Part shown: in pieces, positions 42,557 through 51,683 of the stretch | Layout of the letters: the number at the start of each line of letters is the position of its first letter | Position numbering within the stretch: position 1 is the first letter of the stretch | Assembly: GCF_019801015.1 (NCBI RefSeq) | Contig: NZ_JAHVJZ010000001.1 | Location: forward strand, 62,001-126,000 | DNA from: Marinobacter nauticus | GTDB lineage: Bacteria; Pseudomonadota; Gammaproteobacteria; Enterobacterales; Shewanellaceae | Length of the DNA stretch: 64,000 nucleotides | Reading direction: 5' to 3' | Notes under the pieces: model-generated | Databases searched by the model: none | Told to the model about the DNA's origin: nothing | The model's input: only the letters and a program-made list of their open reading frames with translations | Position numbers and translations under genes: made by a program

Positions 42557-43315
42557 TCAGTCCCGCAGGGACTTCATCTGAGACTGAGAGAAAAAGCCGT
42601 CATCAATCTCAAAATTAAACTGGGCGGAGTGAGTGAGGATTTCGGTTTTCTGGCCCGGCTTATCGGCGGGCACCATCTCCATCCGGGTGGCAACGGCGCG
42701 TCCTCCCATCTGCTGGATGTCATAGGTTTTCAGGGTGTTGACCAGCTCGTCGAATTCGTCATAGAAGGCAACCTGACGTTGCAGGTGTGAGGCCTTACTG
42801 ATCCAGAGCCGTACCTTGCTCCACACCACCGGAGCGTCCGGTTTGGCGATGGCATCGATCACCCAGGTGGCTTCGCCGTCATAGACGTCGCTGCCGACAA
42901 ACTGGTGGGTGTAGTCCACCACGATGGAGGATTGGTTGATCAGATCATCATTGGTGAAATCCGAACCCATCCAGGATTGCCCCAACATGGAAGGGGCGAT
43001 CTTGACCACCCGCTCAATGGAAGGGAGCCAGTTCCACATCTCCCGGTAGCGTTTCAGAGAGGCGCTGCCTTTGTCCCTGGCGGGGGCTGTGATCAGTACC
43101 AGCGAGAGCTCCTGACCCTTGGTCCAGCTTTTCATGCTCATCGAGCGGGTCCAGTCGGGCCGGATGATGTTCATGGTGGCTTCACTGTAGCTGGCGTCAC
43201 CGCGCATCTGGGCATCGGACAGACGGACGATTTCGGTGGGGTCGGGTGTGTCGGCGTTGGCCGCAAGGGGAAACAGCAGTGTGAGTGTCAGAGCAACAAC
43301 ACGAAGTGAGTCCAT
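42557..43315 (-). CDS. LolA-like (outer-membrane lipoprotein-sorting) periplasmic protein
   Basis: A 252-aa exported protein; I chose ATG 43315 because a signal peptide (MDSLRVVALTLTLLFPLAANA) starts there and AAAGGGACG is upstream. The mature part has ASYSEATMNIIRPDWTRSMSMKSW, RYREMWNWLPSIERVVKI and MLGQSWMGSDFTNDDL, the pattern of LolA-like proteins usually seen with RND lipid exporters. Here it opens an operon with LolCDE-like ABC subunits and a barrel, so it could carry lipid or lipoprotein to the outer membrane. Confidence 0.85.
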   Translation of the reverse strand: MDSLRVVALTLTLLFPLAANADTPDPTEIVRLSDAQMRGDASYSEATMNIIRPDWTRSMSMKSWTKGQELSLVLITAPARDKGSASLKRYREMWNWLPSIERVVKIAPSMLGQSWMGSDFTNDDLINQSSIVVDYTHQFVGSDVYDGEATWVIDAIAKPDAPVVWSKVRLWISKASHLQRQVAFYDEFDELVNTLKTYDIQQMGGRAVATRMEMVPADKPGQKTEILTHSAQFNFEIDDGFFSQSQMKSLRD

Positions 43316-43892
43316 GACGGCGTCCCTTTCTGAAATGGCGTTTCCCAGTCTGACAGAGTCCAGCGCTGGCGAATTATCGACCTTATCGTTAAGGGTGAAC
43401 GAAAAAACGCCTTGCGCATAGGGGGTTGGTGACAATTTGTACGACAAAAGCCGGTGGGCAAATTGTCGCCATAGTGGGCGGGCGTCGCTGGGCGACGCTG
43501 TCGCAGTGAATCGCTTTTCCGGAGGTCAGAATAAAGCGTGAGCGCAGCGCTGAATTCGTTGGCTCAGCCGGGCGGGATCACCTTTCGGATCCCGCAATTT
43601 GTGCCAAATCTCAATGCCCTTATAAAACCCGGAGTTGGGCTGAAAAAACCGGATTCAAAACGAAACATCTTATCCACGCGCAAAGGGATGAATTGGGCGG
43701 GTTTTCGCATTTGCAATCAGTGGGGAATCGGGGCAGGGAAGGGTGTGAAGCACGTGACATTTTTTCGAATGGGCTATCGGTAATCTTCTTCGCCGAAGCG
43801 GTGGTGACGGAAACCCTGATGTGAGTCTGACTCGCCAGGACGTCCCGCCAAAACCTCGAACCGGCCCTCAGGGCCGATTTTTGGAGAATACC
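43316..43892. promoter_or_regulatory. Divergent regulatory region between the LolA-like gene and module copy 2
   Basis: No convincing gene in 577 bases. It holds an inverted repeat GACAATTTG (43431-43439)/CAAATTGTC (43459-43467), a nested TTTGT-ACG-ACAAA at 43437-43449, and a perfect hairpin GCGGGATC/GATCCCGC (43572-43579/43588-43595). A frame at 43538-43783 could give an 81-aa product from GTG, but it has no family resemblance and a poorly spaced ribosome-binding site. Confidence 0.45.
43862..43882 (+). promoter_or_regulatory. Leader hairpin with T-run before module copy 2
   Basis: Stem CGGCCC/GGGCCG with a 3-base loop followed by ATTTTT, ending 10 bases before the GTG start. It looks like an intrinsic terminator or attenuator, yet it is directly against the ribosome-binding site. 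The same arms occur before module copy 1. Confidence 0.55.
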
Positions 43893-44060
43893 GTGGAGTT
43901 CTTACTCTTCTGTCTGGTGTTTGTCAGCGCCTTCCTGGTGGCTTTTAAGCCCGAAAAAGAGAAGCTGGCCTGTCGCCTGCTGGTGATCAGCATTCTGCTC
44001 AGCGTCTTTATCTGGTTCGTAATGACCGCATCCATGATCATTCCGGCGGGGAACCTGTAA
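43893..44060 (+). CDS. 55-aa two-helix membrane peptide, module copy 2
   Basis: GTG start with GGAG 8 bases upstream; 55 aa beginning MEFLLFC. Two hydrophobic helices (about 2-18 and 32-50) around a KPEKEKLACR loop; cysteines at 7 and 27. It shares length, start codon, opening residues and the KPEKE loop with the gene at 3864-4031. The TAATG overlap with the next gene shows tight coupling to the DsbB-like protein. The open frame extends to 43821, but the paralogue and ribosome-binding site fix the GTG at 43893. Confidence 0.82.
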   Translation: MEFLLFCLVFVSAFLVAFKPEKEKLACRLLVISILLSVFIWFVMTASMIIPAGNL

Positions 44061-45517
44061 TGAATAAAGCAATTCTGAACGACGTGATGATGAATCGCAT
44101 CGTGGCCCTGGCGTCCCTGGCCCTGATCGCGCTGCCGGTAGGCATTGCCTGTATCGTTCTGGGTTTCGGCATGGGCGATAACCCCTGTGCGCTGTGCTGG
44201 CAGGAACGTACCGCCATGGTACTGGTGTCACTGATTGCCCTGTTCATCACCCGCTACGGCCTGAAGCCCAAGTACATCGGCCTGCTGCTGCTGACCGCCG
44301 TCTACGGCCTGTTTGCCGGCTACCGCCACAGCTCTGCCCACATTCTGCGCGACATCGGTCAGGGCTTTGGCCCGGCGATCTTCGGCGTGCACACCTACGT
44401 CTGGGTAATGGTGGTGTTCCTGGTGGTGCTGCTGTTTGCTGGCGTCCTGCTGCTTCTGCAGGGTGACAAGCTGATTAAGTGGACTGAAAACACCCGTTGG
44501 GAAGGTCTGAACAAAACCGCTGCCAACGTGTTCCTGGTGGTGATCGCGTTCAACATCGTGCAAGCCTTCAGCCAGACCGGCCCGGCGCCGTTCCTGGGTC
44601 AGGGCGACCCGGTTCGCATGAGCTTCAACCCGCAGAACATCATCTGGTCTACCGGCAAGTGGGACGGCCTGTCCAAGGTTTCCCTGCGTGGTGCGTACTC
44701 CATCGCTAAGCCGGACTTCACCGACATGGCGGTTAACGATGCGACCCGCGTCGATGCCTCTGGTGAACTGAGCGCGGTGAAGAGCGTGACTCTGCCTGCG
44801 GAGATCGAAGGCGCCGTAACCGGCATCAGCTACAACGCCAACAGCGAACTGTTTGCGGTAGTGACCAACCAGAACTGGGTGGCCTTCCTGAACCGTGACC
44901 TGACCAAAGTGCTGGCCAAAGCCAAGATCGACCCGAACTTCTCCGTGGAGATCTCCAACCTGGCCGGCGTCGCGTTTGACACCGACACCAGCGTGCTGGT
45001 GACCGCGGATCACAAGAGCTTCGCTCGCGTCGCCTACGACCCGAACGCCAAGCTGGCGGACTACTACGCCAACTTCTTCGAAGGGACTGACGGCATCACC
45101 GAGTTCAAGCGTGGTCGCTTCGAAACCGCTCGTGCCAAGTACAACTACGTAGGCAGTGTGGCCTATGACGCCGCCACCAACGAGTACCTGATGGTGACTC
45201 TGCCGGACGCCAAGCGTAATAACTTCGTGCTGGTACGTCTGAGCGGTGCGGACTTCAAACTGAACAGCGAGCGCGTTCTGTCCATCGAAACCGATGCGCT
45301 GCCGATGGTAACCGGTAACGTGGTACAGGGTGACCGTCTGGTGATGCTGAGCCAGTCCGGCCAGCAGCTGCTGACTGTAGACGCTTCTGGCGCGGTTATT
45401 GCCGCCACCAACCTGGTGGAAGCCGGTAACCTGCAAGCGCTGACTGAGCAAGACGGTCAACTGCTGGTGGTGGACGCTGCTGAAGGCAACAACCAGGTGC
45501 GTTTCTACGCCCAGTAA
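44060..45517 (+). CDS. DsbB-like membrane protein fused to a beta-propeller-like domain, module copy 2
   Basis: A 485-aa protein with the same layout as 4044-5507. The N-terminal four-helix part has NPCALCWQER (Cys43-x2-Cys46), then RYGLKPKYIG and DIGQGF in common with copy 1. A fifth hydrophobic segment precedes ~300 residues of short beta-strand repeats (TGISYNANSELFAVVTN, AGVAFDTDTSVLVTADH). Only one further Cys (Cys31) exists. Codons are more biased than in copy 1, suggesting higher expression. It ends at a strong terminator, so here the module stands alone without a molybdoenzyme. Confidence 0.82.
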   Translation: MNKAILNDVMMNRIVALASLALIALPVGIACIVLGFGMGDNPCALCWQERTAMVLVSLIALFITRYGLKPKYIGLLLLTAVYGLFAGYRHSSAHILRDIGQGFGPAIFGVHTYVWVMVVFLVVLLFAGVLLLLQGDKLIKWTENTRWEGLNKTAANVFLVVIAFNIVQAFSQTGPAPFLGQGDPVRMSFNPQNIIWSTGKWDGLSKVSLRGAYSIAKPDFTDMAVNDATRVDASGELSAVKSVTLPAEIEGAVTGISYNANSELFAVVTNQNWVAFLNRDLTKVLAKAKIDPNFSVEISNLAGVAFDTDTSVLVTADHKSFARVAYDPNAKLADYYANFFEGTDGITEFKRGRFETARAKYNYVGSVAYDAATNEYLMVTLPDAKRNNFVLVRLSGADFKLNSERVLSIETDALPMVTGNVVQGDRLVMLSQSGQQLLTVDASGAVIAATNLVEAGNLQALTEQDGQLLVVDAAEGNNQVRFYAQ

Positions 45518-45538
45518 GACACCAGTTGTCCTGATAGA

Positions 45539-45564
45539 AGGCCGGGGATTTCCCCGGCCTTTTT
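45539..45564 (+). terminator. Intrinsic terminator after module copy 2
   Basis: A 9-bp stem AGGCCGGGG/CCCCGGCCT with a 4-base loop and T-run, 21 bases after the stop codon. Confidence 0.92.
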
Positions 45565-45662
45565 GCGTTTATGGGGATAAGCAAAATTTCATTTTGCGTT
45601 CCGCCGCTTCTGACGTAGATTTGCGCGGTTTTTCTGTCCCGTTGTCGGAGTCGTTGAAGTTG

Positions 45663-46160
45663 ATGTCTGAATGGTTGTCCATTGCGCCGTTTGAGTGGTC
45701 CCGGGTTGGGGCGGCGCTGTTCTGTGGTTTTATCGTGGGTTTCGAGCGCCAGTTGCGGGGCAAGCCTGTGGGGATCCGCACCTCATCGTTGATCGTTCTG
45801 GGTACCCATCTCTTTATCGTTGCCTCCATCACCCTCAACAACGAGATGACCGATACCTCCCGGATCATTGGCCAGGTGGTCACCGGTGTGGGCTTCCTGG
45901 GGGCGGGGGTGATGCTGGCCCGGGATGGCATTGTGGTGGGGGTCACCTCTGCGGCCACCATCTGGGCGCTGGCTGGCATTGGCGTGTGTCTCTCCGTGCT
46001 CAGTCCGCTGCTGGCGATCAAGCTTTCGCTGATCGTGGTGGCGATTCTCTATGGCGTTGATGTGGTGGAGAACTGTTCGACCGCGCTGACCCGCGGGGTA
46101 CACAGCCGCTATTACGATCTGAAGCGTCGCATCCGCGGGGGCGGCATCAAGGAGGAGTGA
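45663..46160 (+). CDS. MgtC/SapB-family membrane protein
   Basis: A 165-aa protein with four or five helices and the MgtC family marks VGFERQLRGKPVGIRTSSL, GFLGAGVMLARDG and GVTSAATIWALAGIGVC. This is the short MgtC/SapB form without the C-terminal ACT-like domain of virulence MgtC. MgtC affects magnesium stress responses and inhibits F-type ATPase in some species; the role of short forms is less clear. ATG 45663 chosen because it starts just before the first helix; the ribosome-binding site is weak. Confidence 0.88.
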   Translation: MSEWLSIAPFEWSRVGAALFCGFIVGFERQLRGKPVGIRTSSLIVLGTHLFIVASITLNNEMTDTSRIIGQVVTGVGFLGAGVMLARDGIVVGVTSAATIWALAGIGVCLSVLSPLLAIKLSLIVVAILYGVDVVENCSTALTRGVHSRYYDLKRRIRGGGIKEE

Positions 46161-46164
46161 GCCA

Positions 46165-46821
46165 TCAGGGCGTGTCGTAGAACTCCGCAGCGAAGTTCTG
46201 CACGCACAGATAGCCATACAGCGGGTGGGCGCCAAAGCCGATGCCCACCCGTCGGTAACGGGGCTCCATTATGGTCAGACGATGGCCCCGATCCGGCACG
46301 CCATCGTCAATGATCAACGCCATCACCACAAACCGCCCGATCATCCGGTCGGCGTCACCGTAGAACAGGTTTTCCCCCGCCAACTCCTGCCATCGGCCAT
46401 AGCGACTGATGCGATCCGCCGGGGTGGACCCGTTGCGGCCGATATGGCCGACGCGGGCTTGCCTGGCCTGCTCTTCACGATAGTCCCGGGCCGCCTTGGT
46501 CAGGCCGTAGGAGGCGGACAAAGCCGGTGCGGGAGCCGCGCTCTTCATGGCCTCAATCGCTTCCTTCAGCGCGTCGATGCCCTCCTGAGTTTCCACCACC
46601 TGTATCAACCCCGGCCTGGGTGCCCGCCAGGGCGGCTCGATGATGTCGCCGTCCTGGTAGTAGCGCAGCATCGGCGCCAGCACCTCTTCGGCGTAGCGGC
46701 GCGGTTCGGTGCGGGCAAAGTTCAGCTCGTCCAGCACTTCGGACTCTACCGGCGACAGGGTCAGCGACCCGGCCACAGCCAGGGGAACCCAAAGCAGACA
46801 CAGCAGTAACAGCGATCTCAT
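46165..46821 (-). CDS. Exported CAP-domain (SCP/PR-1-like) protein
   Basis: A 218-aa protein with a signal peptide and a CAP domain: LDELNFARTEPRRYAEEVL at the start, GHIGRNGSTPADRISRYGRW, and the end segment GHRLTIMEPRYRRVGIGFG. The CAP histidines (GHIG and GHRL) and acidic AGENLFYG are present. CAP proteins bind lipids or act as proteases in some cases; the bacterial role is unclear. Ends 5 bases from the convergent MgtC-like gene. Confidence 0.9.
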   Translation of the reverse strand: MRSLLLLCLLWVPLAVAGSLTLSPVESEVLDELNFARTEPRRYAEEVLAPMLRYYQDGDIIEPPWRAPRPGLIQVVETQEGIDALKEAIEAMKSAAPAPALSASYGLTKAARDYREEQARQARVGHIGRNGSTPADRISRYGRWQELAGENLFYGDADRMIGRFVVMALIIDDGVPDRGHRLTIMEPRYRRVGIGFGAHPLYGYLCVQNFAAEFYDTP

Positions 46822-46893
46822 GCCTTCATCTTAGACCCGTTTCGGGCCGCTACACTGATAAGCCTGATGCGCAATAACCCGAAAGGAGGCGCT

Positions 46894-47694
46894 ATGACGC
46901 GCAGGTTGATTGCGGCGACGCTGGCGGTGCTGGTTTCCCCGTTTCTCCATGCCACCGAAGGCTGGCAGGGCCGATGGGTGGACCTGACTCACCCGTTCTC
47001 TGCTCAGGCGATTTACTGGCCCACTGCCGACAGTTTCGAGAAAACCACTGTGTTTGATGGCATCACCGATAAAGGGTTTTACTACTCCGCCTTTAACTTC
47101 CGCGCGGCGGAACATGGCGGCACCCATGTCGACGCTCCGGTTCACTTTGCCCGGGGACGCCGGGGCGTGGCGGACATTCCACTGGAGCAGCTGATTGGCC
47201 CCGGCGTGGTGATCCGGGTGGCGGATCGCCTTGGTGACAACCGCAACTACCAGATCACCGTGGCCGATCTGAAACGGTGGGAACAGCAACACGGCACCTT
47301 GCCGGAAGGGGCTATTGTGCTGTTTGACTCCGGCTCGTCGTCACTGTGGCCGGATAAACGGCGCTATATGGGCACCGCTGAGCGTGGCGAGGCCGCCGTG
47401 GCCAAGCTGAGTTTCCCGGGTATTCATCCGGAGCTGGCCCGCTTCCTGATAGAGCAGCGCAATATCCGTGCAGTGGGGATCGACACCCCAAGCATCGACT
47501 ATGGTGCTTCGACTCTGTTTCAAACTCACCGCATCCTGTTTGAGCAGAATGTGCCGGGATTTGAGAACGTGGCCAACCTCGACCAACTGCCGGAGCGGGG
47601 ATTCCAGGTGATTGCGCTGCCGATGAAAATTGCCGCAGGCAGCGGTGCGCCGCTGCGCATTATTGCCTTCCTGCCCAATGCGTCAGAGCGGTAG
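46894..47694 (+). CDS. Exported cyclase-family metal hydrolase (kynurenine formamidase-like)
   Basis: A 266-aa protein with signal peptide (MTRRLIAATLAVLVSPFLHA); AGGAGG before ATG 46894 decides the start. The family metal motif is EHGGTHVDAPVHF (H-x-G-T-H-x-D) with a second motif VGIDTPSIDYG. The PF04199 cyclase family includes KynB-type arylformamidases and isatin hydrolases; export to the periplasm makes cytosolic tryptophan catabolism less likely. Substrate unknown. Confidence 0.88.
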   Translation: MTRRLIAATLAVLVSPFLHATEGWQGRWVDLTHPFSAQAIYWPTADSFEKTTVFDGITDKGFYYSAFNFRAAEHGGTHVDAPVHFARGRRGVADIPLEQLIGPGVVIRVADRLGDNRNYQITVADLKRWEQQHGTLPEGAIVLFDSGSSSLWPDKRRYMGTAERGEAAVAKLSFPGIHPELARFLIEQRNIRAVGIDTPSIDYGASTLFQTHRILFEQNVPGFENVANLDQLPERGFQVIALPMKIAAGSGAPLRIIAFLPNASER

Positions 47695-47754
47695 CCGGAA
47701 AGCGGGGGGTTTTGGTAGGATCCCCCGCTTATCAAAACCGGTCAGGATACCCCT

Positions 47755-50700
47755 TTGAGCAACACCAATCCCTTTGCCCCAGAACAGCTTGCCCTTTGTA
47801 TGCAGGCGGACGCCGCCGCCATTCGCCGACGCTTGTCGGGGATGAAGAAGATCAAAGACAAGGGCAAGAAGGCGAAGATCACTGAGCAATTGCTGACGCG
47901 CATGGCTGAGAGCCAGGCCCGGGTGGCTCTGCGCGCGCAGAATGCGCCAAAGGTGCGTTATCCGGACCTGCCGGTGTCCGACAAACGGGACGAGATTGCC
48001 GAGGCCATCGCCAACCATCAGGTGGTGATCGTGGCGGGGGAAACCGGTTCCGGCAAAACCACTCAGTTGCCGAAAATCTGCATGGAGCTGGGACGCGGCC
48101 AGCGAGGCCTGATTGGCCATACTCAGCCCCGCCGTCTGGCGGCCCGGGCGGTGGCCTCCCGCGTTGCGGAGGAGCTGGAGTCGTCGCTGGGCCAGCATGT
48201 GGGCTTTAAAGTCCGTTTTGCTGACCAGACTTCGCCGGACAGCTACGTCAAGCTGATGACCGACGGCATCCTGCTGGCGGAGATCCAGCACGATCGCTGG
48301 CTGGATCAGTACGACACCATCATCATCGATGAGGCCCACGAACGCAGCCTCAATATCGATTTTATCCTCGGTTACCTCAAGCAGCTGCTGCCCAAGCGTC
48401 CTGACCTCAAGGTGGTGATCACCTCCGCCACCATCGATGTGGCGCGCTTCTCCCACCACTTTGATGCGGCACCGATCATCGAAGTGTCCGGCCGCACCTT
48501 CCCGGTGGAGCAGCGCTACCTGCCGCTGGTGCAGGAGCAGGGCCCGGACCTGGATCTGATGGAAGGGCTGTTTGCTGCCGTCGATGAACTGTGCGACGAA
48601 GGCCCGGGTGACATCCTGATCTTTATGAACGGTGAGCGTGAGATCCGCGACGCCGCAGATGCGCTCAACCGCCGTAACCTGCGGGACACCGAGATCCTGC
48701 CGCTTTACGCCCGCCTGTCTCACGCGGAGCAGGCGCGGATCTTCGCACCGCATCCGGGTCGACGTATCGTGCTGGCCACCAACGTGGCGGAAACCTCGCT
48801 GACTGTGCCGGGGATCAAATACGTGATCGACCCGGGCACCGCCCGAATCAGCCGCTACAGCTACCGTACCAAGGTCCAGCGTCTGCCGATTGAGCCGATC
48901 TCCCAGGCCAGTGCCAATCAGCGGGCAGGCCGATGCGGCCGGGTCAGCGAAGGGATCTGTATCCGCCTCTACAGTCAGGAAGATTTTGAGTCCCGGCCGG
49001 CGTTTACCGATCCGGAGATCCTGCGCACCAACCTGGGCTCGGTGATCCTGCAAATGCTGGCGCTGGGGCTGGGTGACATCGCCGCTTTCCCCTTTATCCA
49101 GCCGCCGGACAGCCGTCATATCAAAGACGGCGTGACCCTGCTGGAAGAGCTGGCGGCGATCACCGTCAGTAAAGGCTTGCCGAAGATGACCCAACTGGGC
49201 CGTCAGCTGGCCCGCCTGCCCATCGACCCGCGTCTGGCGCGGATGGTGATCGAAGCGCAGAAGCAGGGTTGTGTGCATGAAGTGATGGTGATTGCGGCGG
49301 CTCTGTCGATTCAGGACCCGCGCGAGCGTCCGATAGAGCGCCAACAGGCGGCGGACGAAAAGCACAACCGTTTTGCCGATAAGGGCTCCGATTTTATTGC
49401 CTTCCTGAACTTGTGGGACTACCTCAAGGAGCAGCAGAAAGCGCTGTCCGGCAACCAGTTCCGCCGTCAGTGCAAGGCGGAGTTCCTCAACTACCTGCGG
49501 GTGCGTGAATGGCAGGACCTCTACTCCCAGTTGCGTCAGAGCCTGAGCGATCTGGACATTCGCCTGACCATCGGTGAACGGGCGGGGGAGGAGCAGATCC
49601 ACCGGGCGTTGCTGGCGGGTCTGCTGTCCCATATCGGCGTGAAAGAGGCCGAGGGCCATTTCAAAGGCGCCCGCAACACCAGGTTCTACGTGTTCCCCGG
49701 CTCTAAGCTGGCCAAAAAGCCGCCCAAATGGCTGATGGCGGCAGAGTTGACCGAAACCAGCCGCCTGTTTGCCCGAACTGTGGCCAAGTTCGATCCGGAG
49801 TGGGTGGAACCGCTGGCGGGCCATCTGATCAAACGCAGCCACAGTGAACCGCACTGGGAGAAGAAACCCGGCTCGGTCGTGGCGTTTGAGCAGGTCAGCC
49901 TGTATGGCGTCGTGGTGGTGCCTCGCCGCAAGGTGCAGTACGGCCCGGTCAATGCCGTGGAAGCCCGTGAAATCTTTATCCGTGAAGCCCTGGTGGGCGG
50001 CGAACTCGGCCTCAACGAAGGGTTCCTGAAAAAGAACCTGGCGCTGGTCAATGAGGTGCAGGAGCTGGAGCACAAATCCCGCCGCCGTGACATTCTGGTG
50101 GACGAGGAAACCCTGTTTGCCTTTTATGATGAACGGGTGCCGGAAGGGGTCTACACCCGTCAGCGTTTCCAGGGTTGGTGGAGCACCGCTCGCCGTGAAC
50201 AGCCGGAACGGTTGGATTTCTCCAAATCCGACCTGCTGAAGCGCGATACCGACCACGTTGGTGAGCAGGACTACCCGGACTACTGGACGCAGGATGGCAT
50301 TACCCTGCCGCTCTCCTACCAGTTTGAACCGGGCGCTGAAGACGACGGTGTCTCTCTGCATCTGCCCATCGCGCTGCTGAACCAGATGGCACCGGAAGGC
50401 TTTGATTACCTGGTGCCGGGGCTGCGTCATGACCTGCTGGTGGCGCTGATCAAAACCCTGCCCAAGCCGTTGCGTCGCAACTTTGTGCCGGCGCCAAACT
50501 ACGCCACCGCCGCACTCAACGCCATTACGCCGTTTGAGATGCCACTGCTTGAGGCGCTGTGCAAACAGTTGCTGCGGATGACCGGCACCCGGATCACTCC
50601 GGAAGACTTTGACCTGACAGCGCTGGACCGCCATCTCACCTTCAACTTCAAGGTGGAGGATGAGAAGGGCAAGCTGATCGCGCAGGGCCGTGACCTGCTG

Positions 50701-51627
50701 GCACTGAAGGAGCAGCTCAAAGGCCAGATGAAGCAGGTGATTGCTAAGGTTGCGGACAGCGGCATTGAACAGTCCGGCCTGACCGACTGGACCCTGGGCG
50801 ACCTGCCGAAAAGCTACGAGCAGAAGCGGGGCGCTTATGCGGTCAAAGCCTACCCGGCTCTGGTGGATGAGGGCGAAAGCGTTGCGGTTAAGCTGTTTGA
50901 TGCCGAGGACAAGGCGGCTCAGGCGAACCGTGCTGGTTTGCGTAAGCTGTTGCTGATCAACGTGCCCAGCCCGGTGAAGTACCTGCAGCAGAAACTGCCC
51001 AACAAGTCCAAGCTGGCGATGTATTTCAATCCGTTTGGCCGGGTTGATCTGCTGATCAACGACTGCATTGATGCCGGTATCGATCGGATTCTGGCGGAGC
51101 ACAAGCTGGAGGTGACCACCAAGGCCGGCTTTGACGCTGCGCGGGAGGTGGTGCGCGCTGAACTGAACGACACCGTGGTGGCCATTGCGGTGCAGGTGGA
51201 GAAAGTGCTGACCAGTTGGGGTGGCATCCGCAAAAAGCTCAAAGGCAAGATCAGTCTCGATATCGCCTTTGCCATGTCCGACATTCAGGCCCAGCTGGAT
51301 CGCCTGGTTTACAAGGGTTTTGTGGCGGACACCGGTTGGGATCGGCTGGACGATCTGAGCCGCTACCTGAAAGGGGTGGAGCGCCGTCTTGAGAAGTTGC
51401 CGGTGGACCCGCACCGGGACAAACTGCACCTGCTGAAAGTGCAGAAAGTGGAACAGGCCTACCAGGCGGCGTTGAACAAGCTGCCCAAAGGCCAGTCAGT
51501 GCCGGAGTCGCTCAAGGCGATCCGCTGGTTGCTGGAGGAGTATCGCATCTCCTGTTTTGCCCAGGCTCTGGGCACCAAGGTGCCGATCTCCGACAAGCGG
51601 ATCCTCAACGCCCTCGACGAACTGTAA
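47755..51627 (+). CDS. hrpA: ATP-dependent RNA helicase HrpA (TTG start)
   Basis: HrpA is a DEAH helicase that resolves stalled ribosomes in enterobacteria. The 1290-aa protein has GETGSGKTTQLPKI (motif I), DEAH (motif II in IIIDEAHERS), SAT (motif III), QRAGRCGRV (motif VI), then helicase-associated and OB-fold domains and a long C-terminal region with KLLLINVPSPVKYLQ. No ATG gives a full-length N-terminus; TTG at 47755 is preceded by AGGA about 8 bases upstream. Length is about that of Escherichia coli HrpA. Confidence 0.96.
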   Translation: MSNTNPFAPEQLALCMQADAAAIRRRLSGMKKIKDKGKKAKITEQLLTRMAESQARVALRAQNAPKVRYPDLPVSDKRDEIAEAIANHQVVIVAGETGSGKTTQLPKICMELGRGQRGLIGHTQPRRLAARAVASRVAEELESSLGQHVGFKVRFADQTSPDSYVKLMTDGILLAEIQHDRWLDQYDTIIIDEAHERSLNIDFILGYLKQLLPKRPDLKVVITSATIDVARFSHHFDAAPIIEVSGRTFPVEQRYLPLVQEQGPDLDLMEGLFAAVDELCDEGPGDILIFMNGEREIRDAADALNRRNLRDTEILPLYARLSHAEQARIFAPHPGRRIVLATNVAETSLTVPGIKYVIDPGTARISRYSYRTKVQRLPIEPISQASANQRAGRCGRVSEGICIRLYSQEDFESRPAFTDPEILRTNLGSVILQMLALGLGDIAAFPFIQPPDSRHIKDGVTLLEELAAITVSKGLPKMTQLGRQLARLPIDPRLARMVIEAQKQGCVHEVMVIAAALSIQDPRERPIERQQAADEKHNRFADKGSDFIAFLNLWDYLKEQQKALSGNQFRRQCKAEFLNYLRVREWQDLYSQLRQSLSDLDIRLTIGERAGEEQIHRALLAGLLSHIGVKEAEGHFKGARNTRFYVFPGSKLAKKPPKWLMAAELTETSRLFARTVAKFDPEWVEPLAGHLIKRSHSEPHWEKKPGSVVAFEQVSLYGVVVVPRRKVQYGPVNAVEAREIFIREALVGGELGLNEGFLKKNLALVNEVQELEHKSRRRDILVDEETLFAFYDERVPEGVYTRQRFQGWWSTARREQPERLDFSKSDLLKRDTDHVGEQDYPDYWTQDGITLPLSYQFEPGAEDDGVSLHLPIALLNQMAPEGFDYLVPGLRHDLLVALIKTLPKPLRRNFVPAPNYATAALNAITPFEMPLLEALCKQLLRMTGTRITPEDFDLTALDRHLTFNFKVEDEKGKLIAQGRDLLALKEQLKGQMKQVIAKVADSGIEQSGLTDWTLGDLPKSYEQKRGAYAVKAYPALVDEGESVAVKLFDAEDKAAQANRAGLRKLLLINVPSPVKYLQQKLPNKSKLAMYFNPFGRVDLLINDCIDAGIDRILAEHKLEVTTKAGFDAAREVVRAELNDTVVAIAVQVEKVLTSWGGIRKKLKGKISLDIAFAMSDIQAQLDRLVYKGFVADTGWDRLDDLSRYLKGVERRLEKLPVDPHRDKLHLLKVQKVEQAYQAALNKLPKGQSVPESLKAIRWLLEEYRISCFAQALGTKVPISDKRILNALDEL

Positions 51628-51634
51628 CCCACAA

Positions 51635-51668
51635 CAAAAAAGCCGCGGTCAACACCGCGGCTTTTTTG
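51635..51668. terminator. Bidirectional terminator after hrpA
   Basis: AAAAAAGCCGCGG/CCGCGGCTTTTTT stem, loop of about 7 bases, with A and T runs, serving hrpA and the convergent small gene. Confidence 0.92.
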
Positions 51669-51683
51669 TTACTGCAGGGGCGG

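Noticed and set aside
43538-43783. 81-codon frame from GTG upstream of module copy 2
   Set aside because: Ribosome-binding site too far, no resemblance to a family, and the region carries regulatory repeats; kept only as a remote possibility.
47683-51429. 1248-codon open frame on the minus strand across hrpA
   Set aside because: It mirrors hrpA codons in a GC-rich gene and has no coherent protein family; it is a shadow of the real gene.
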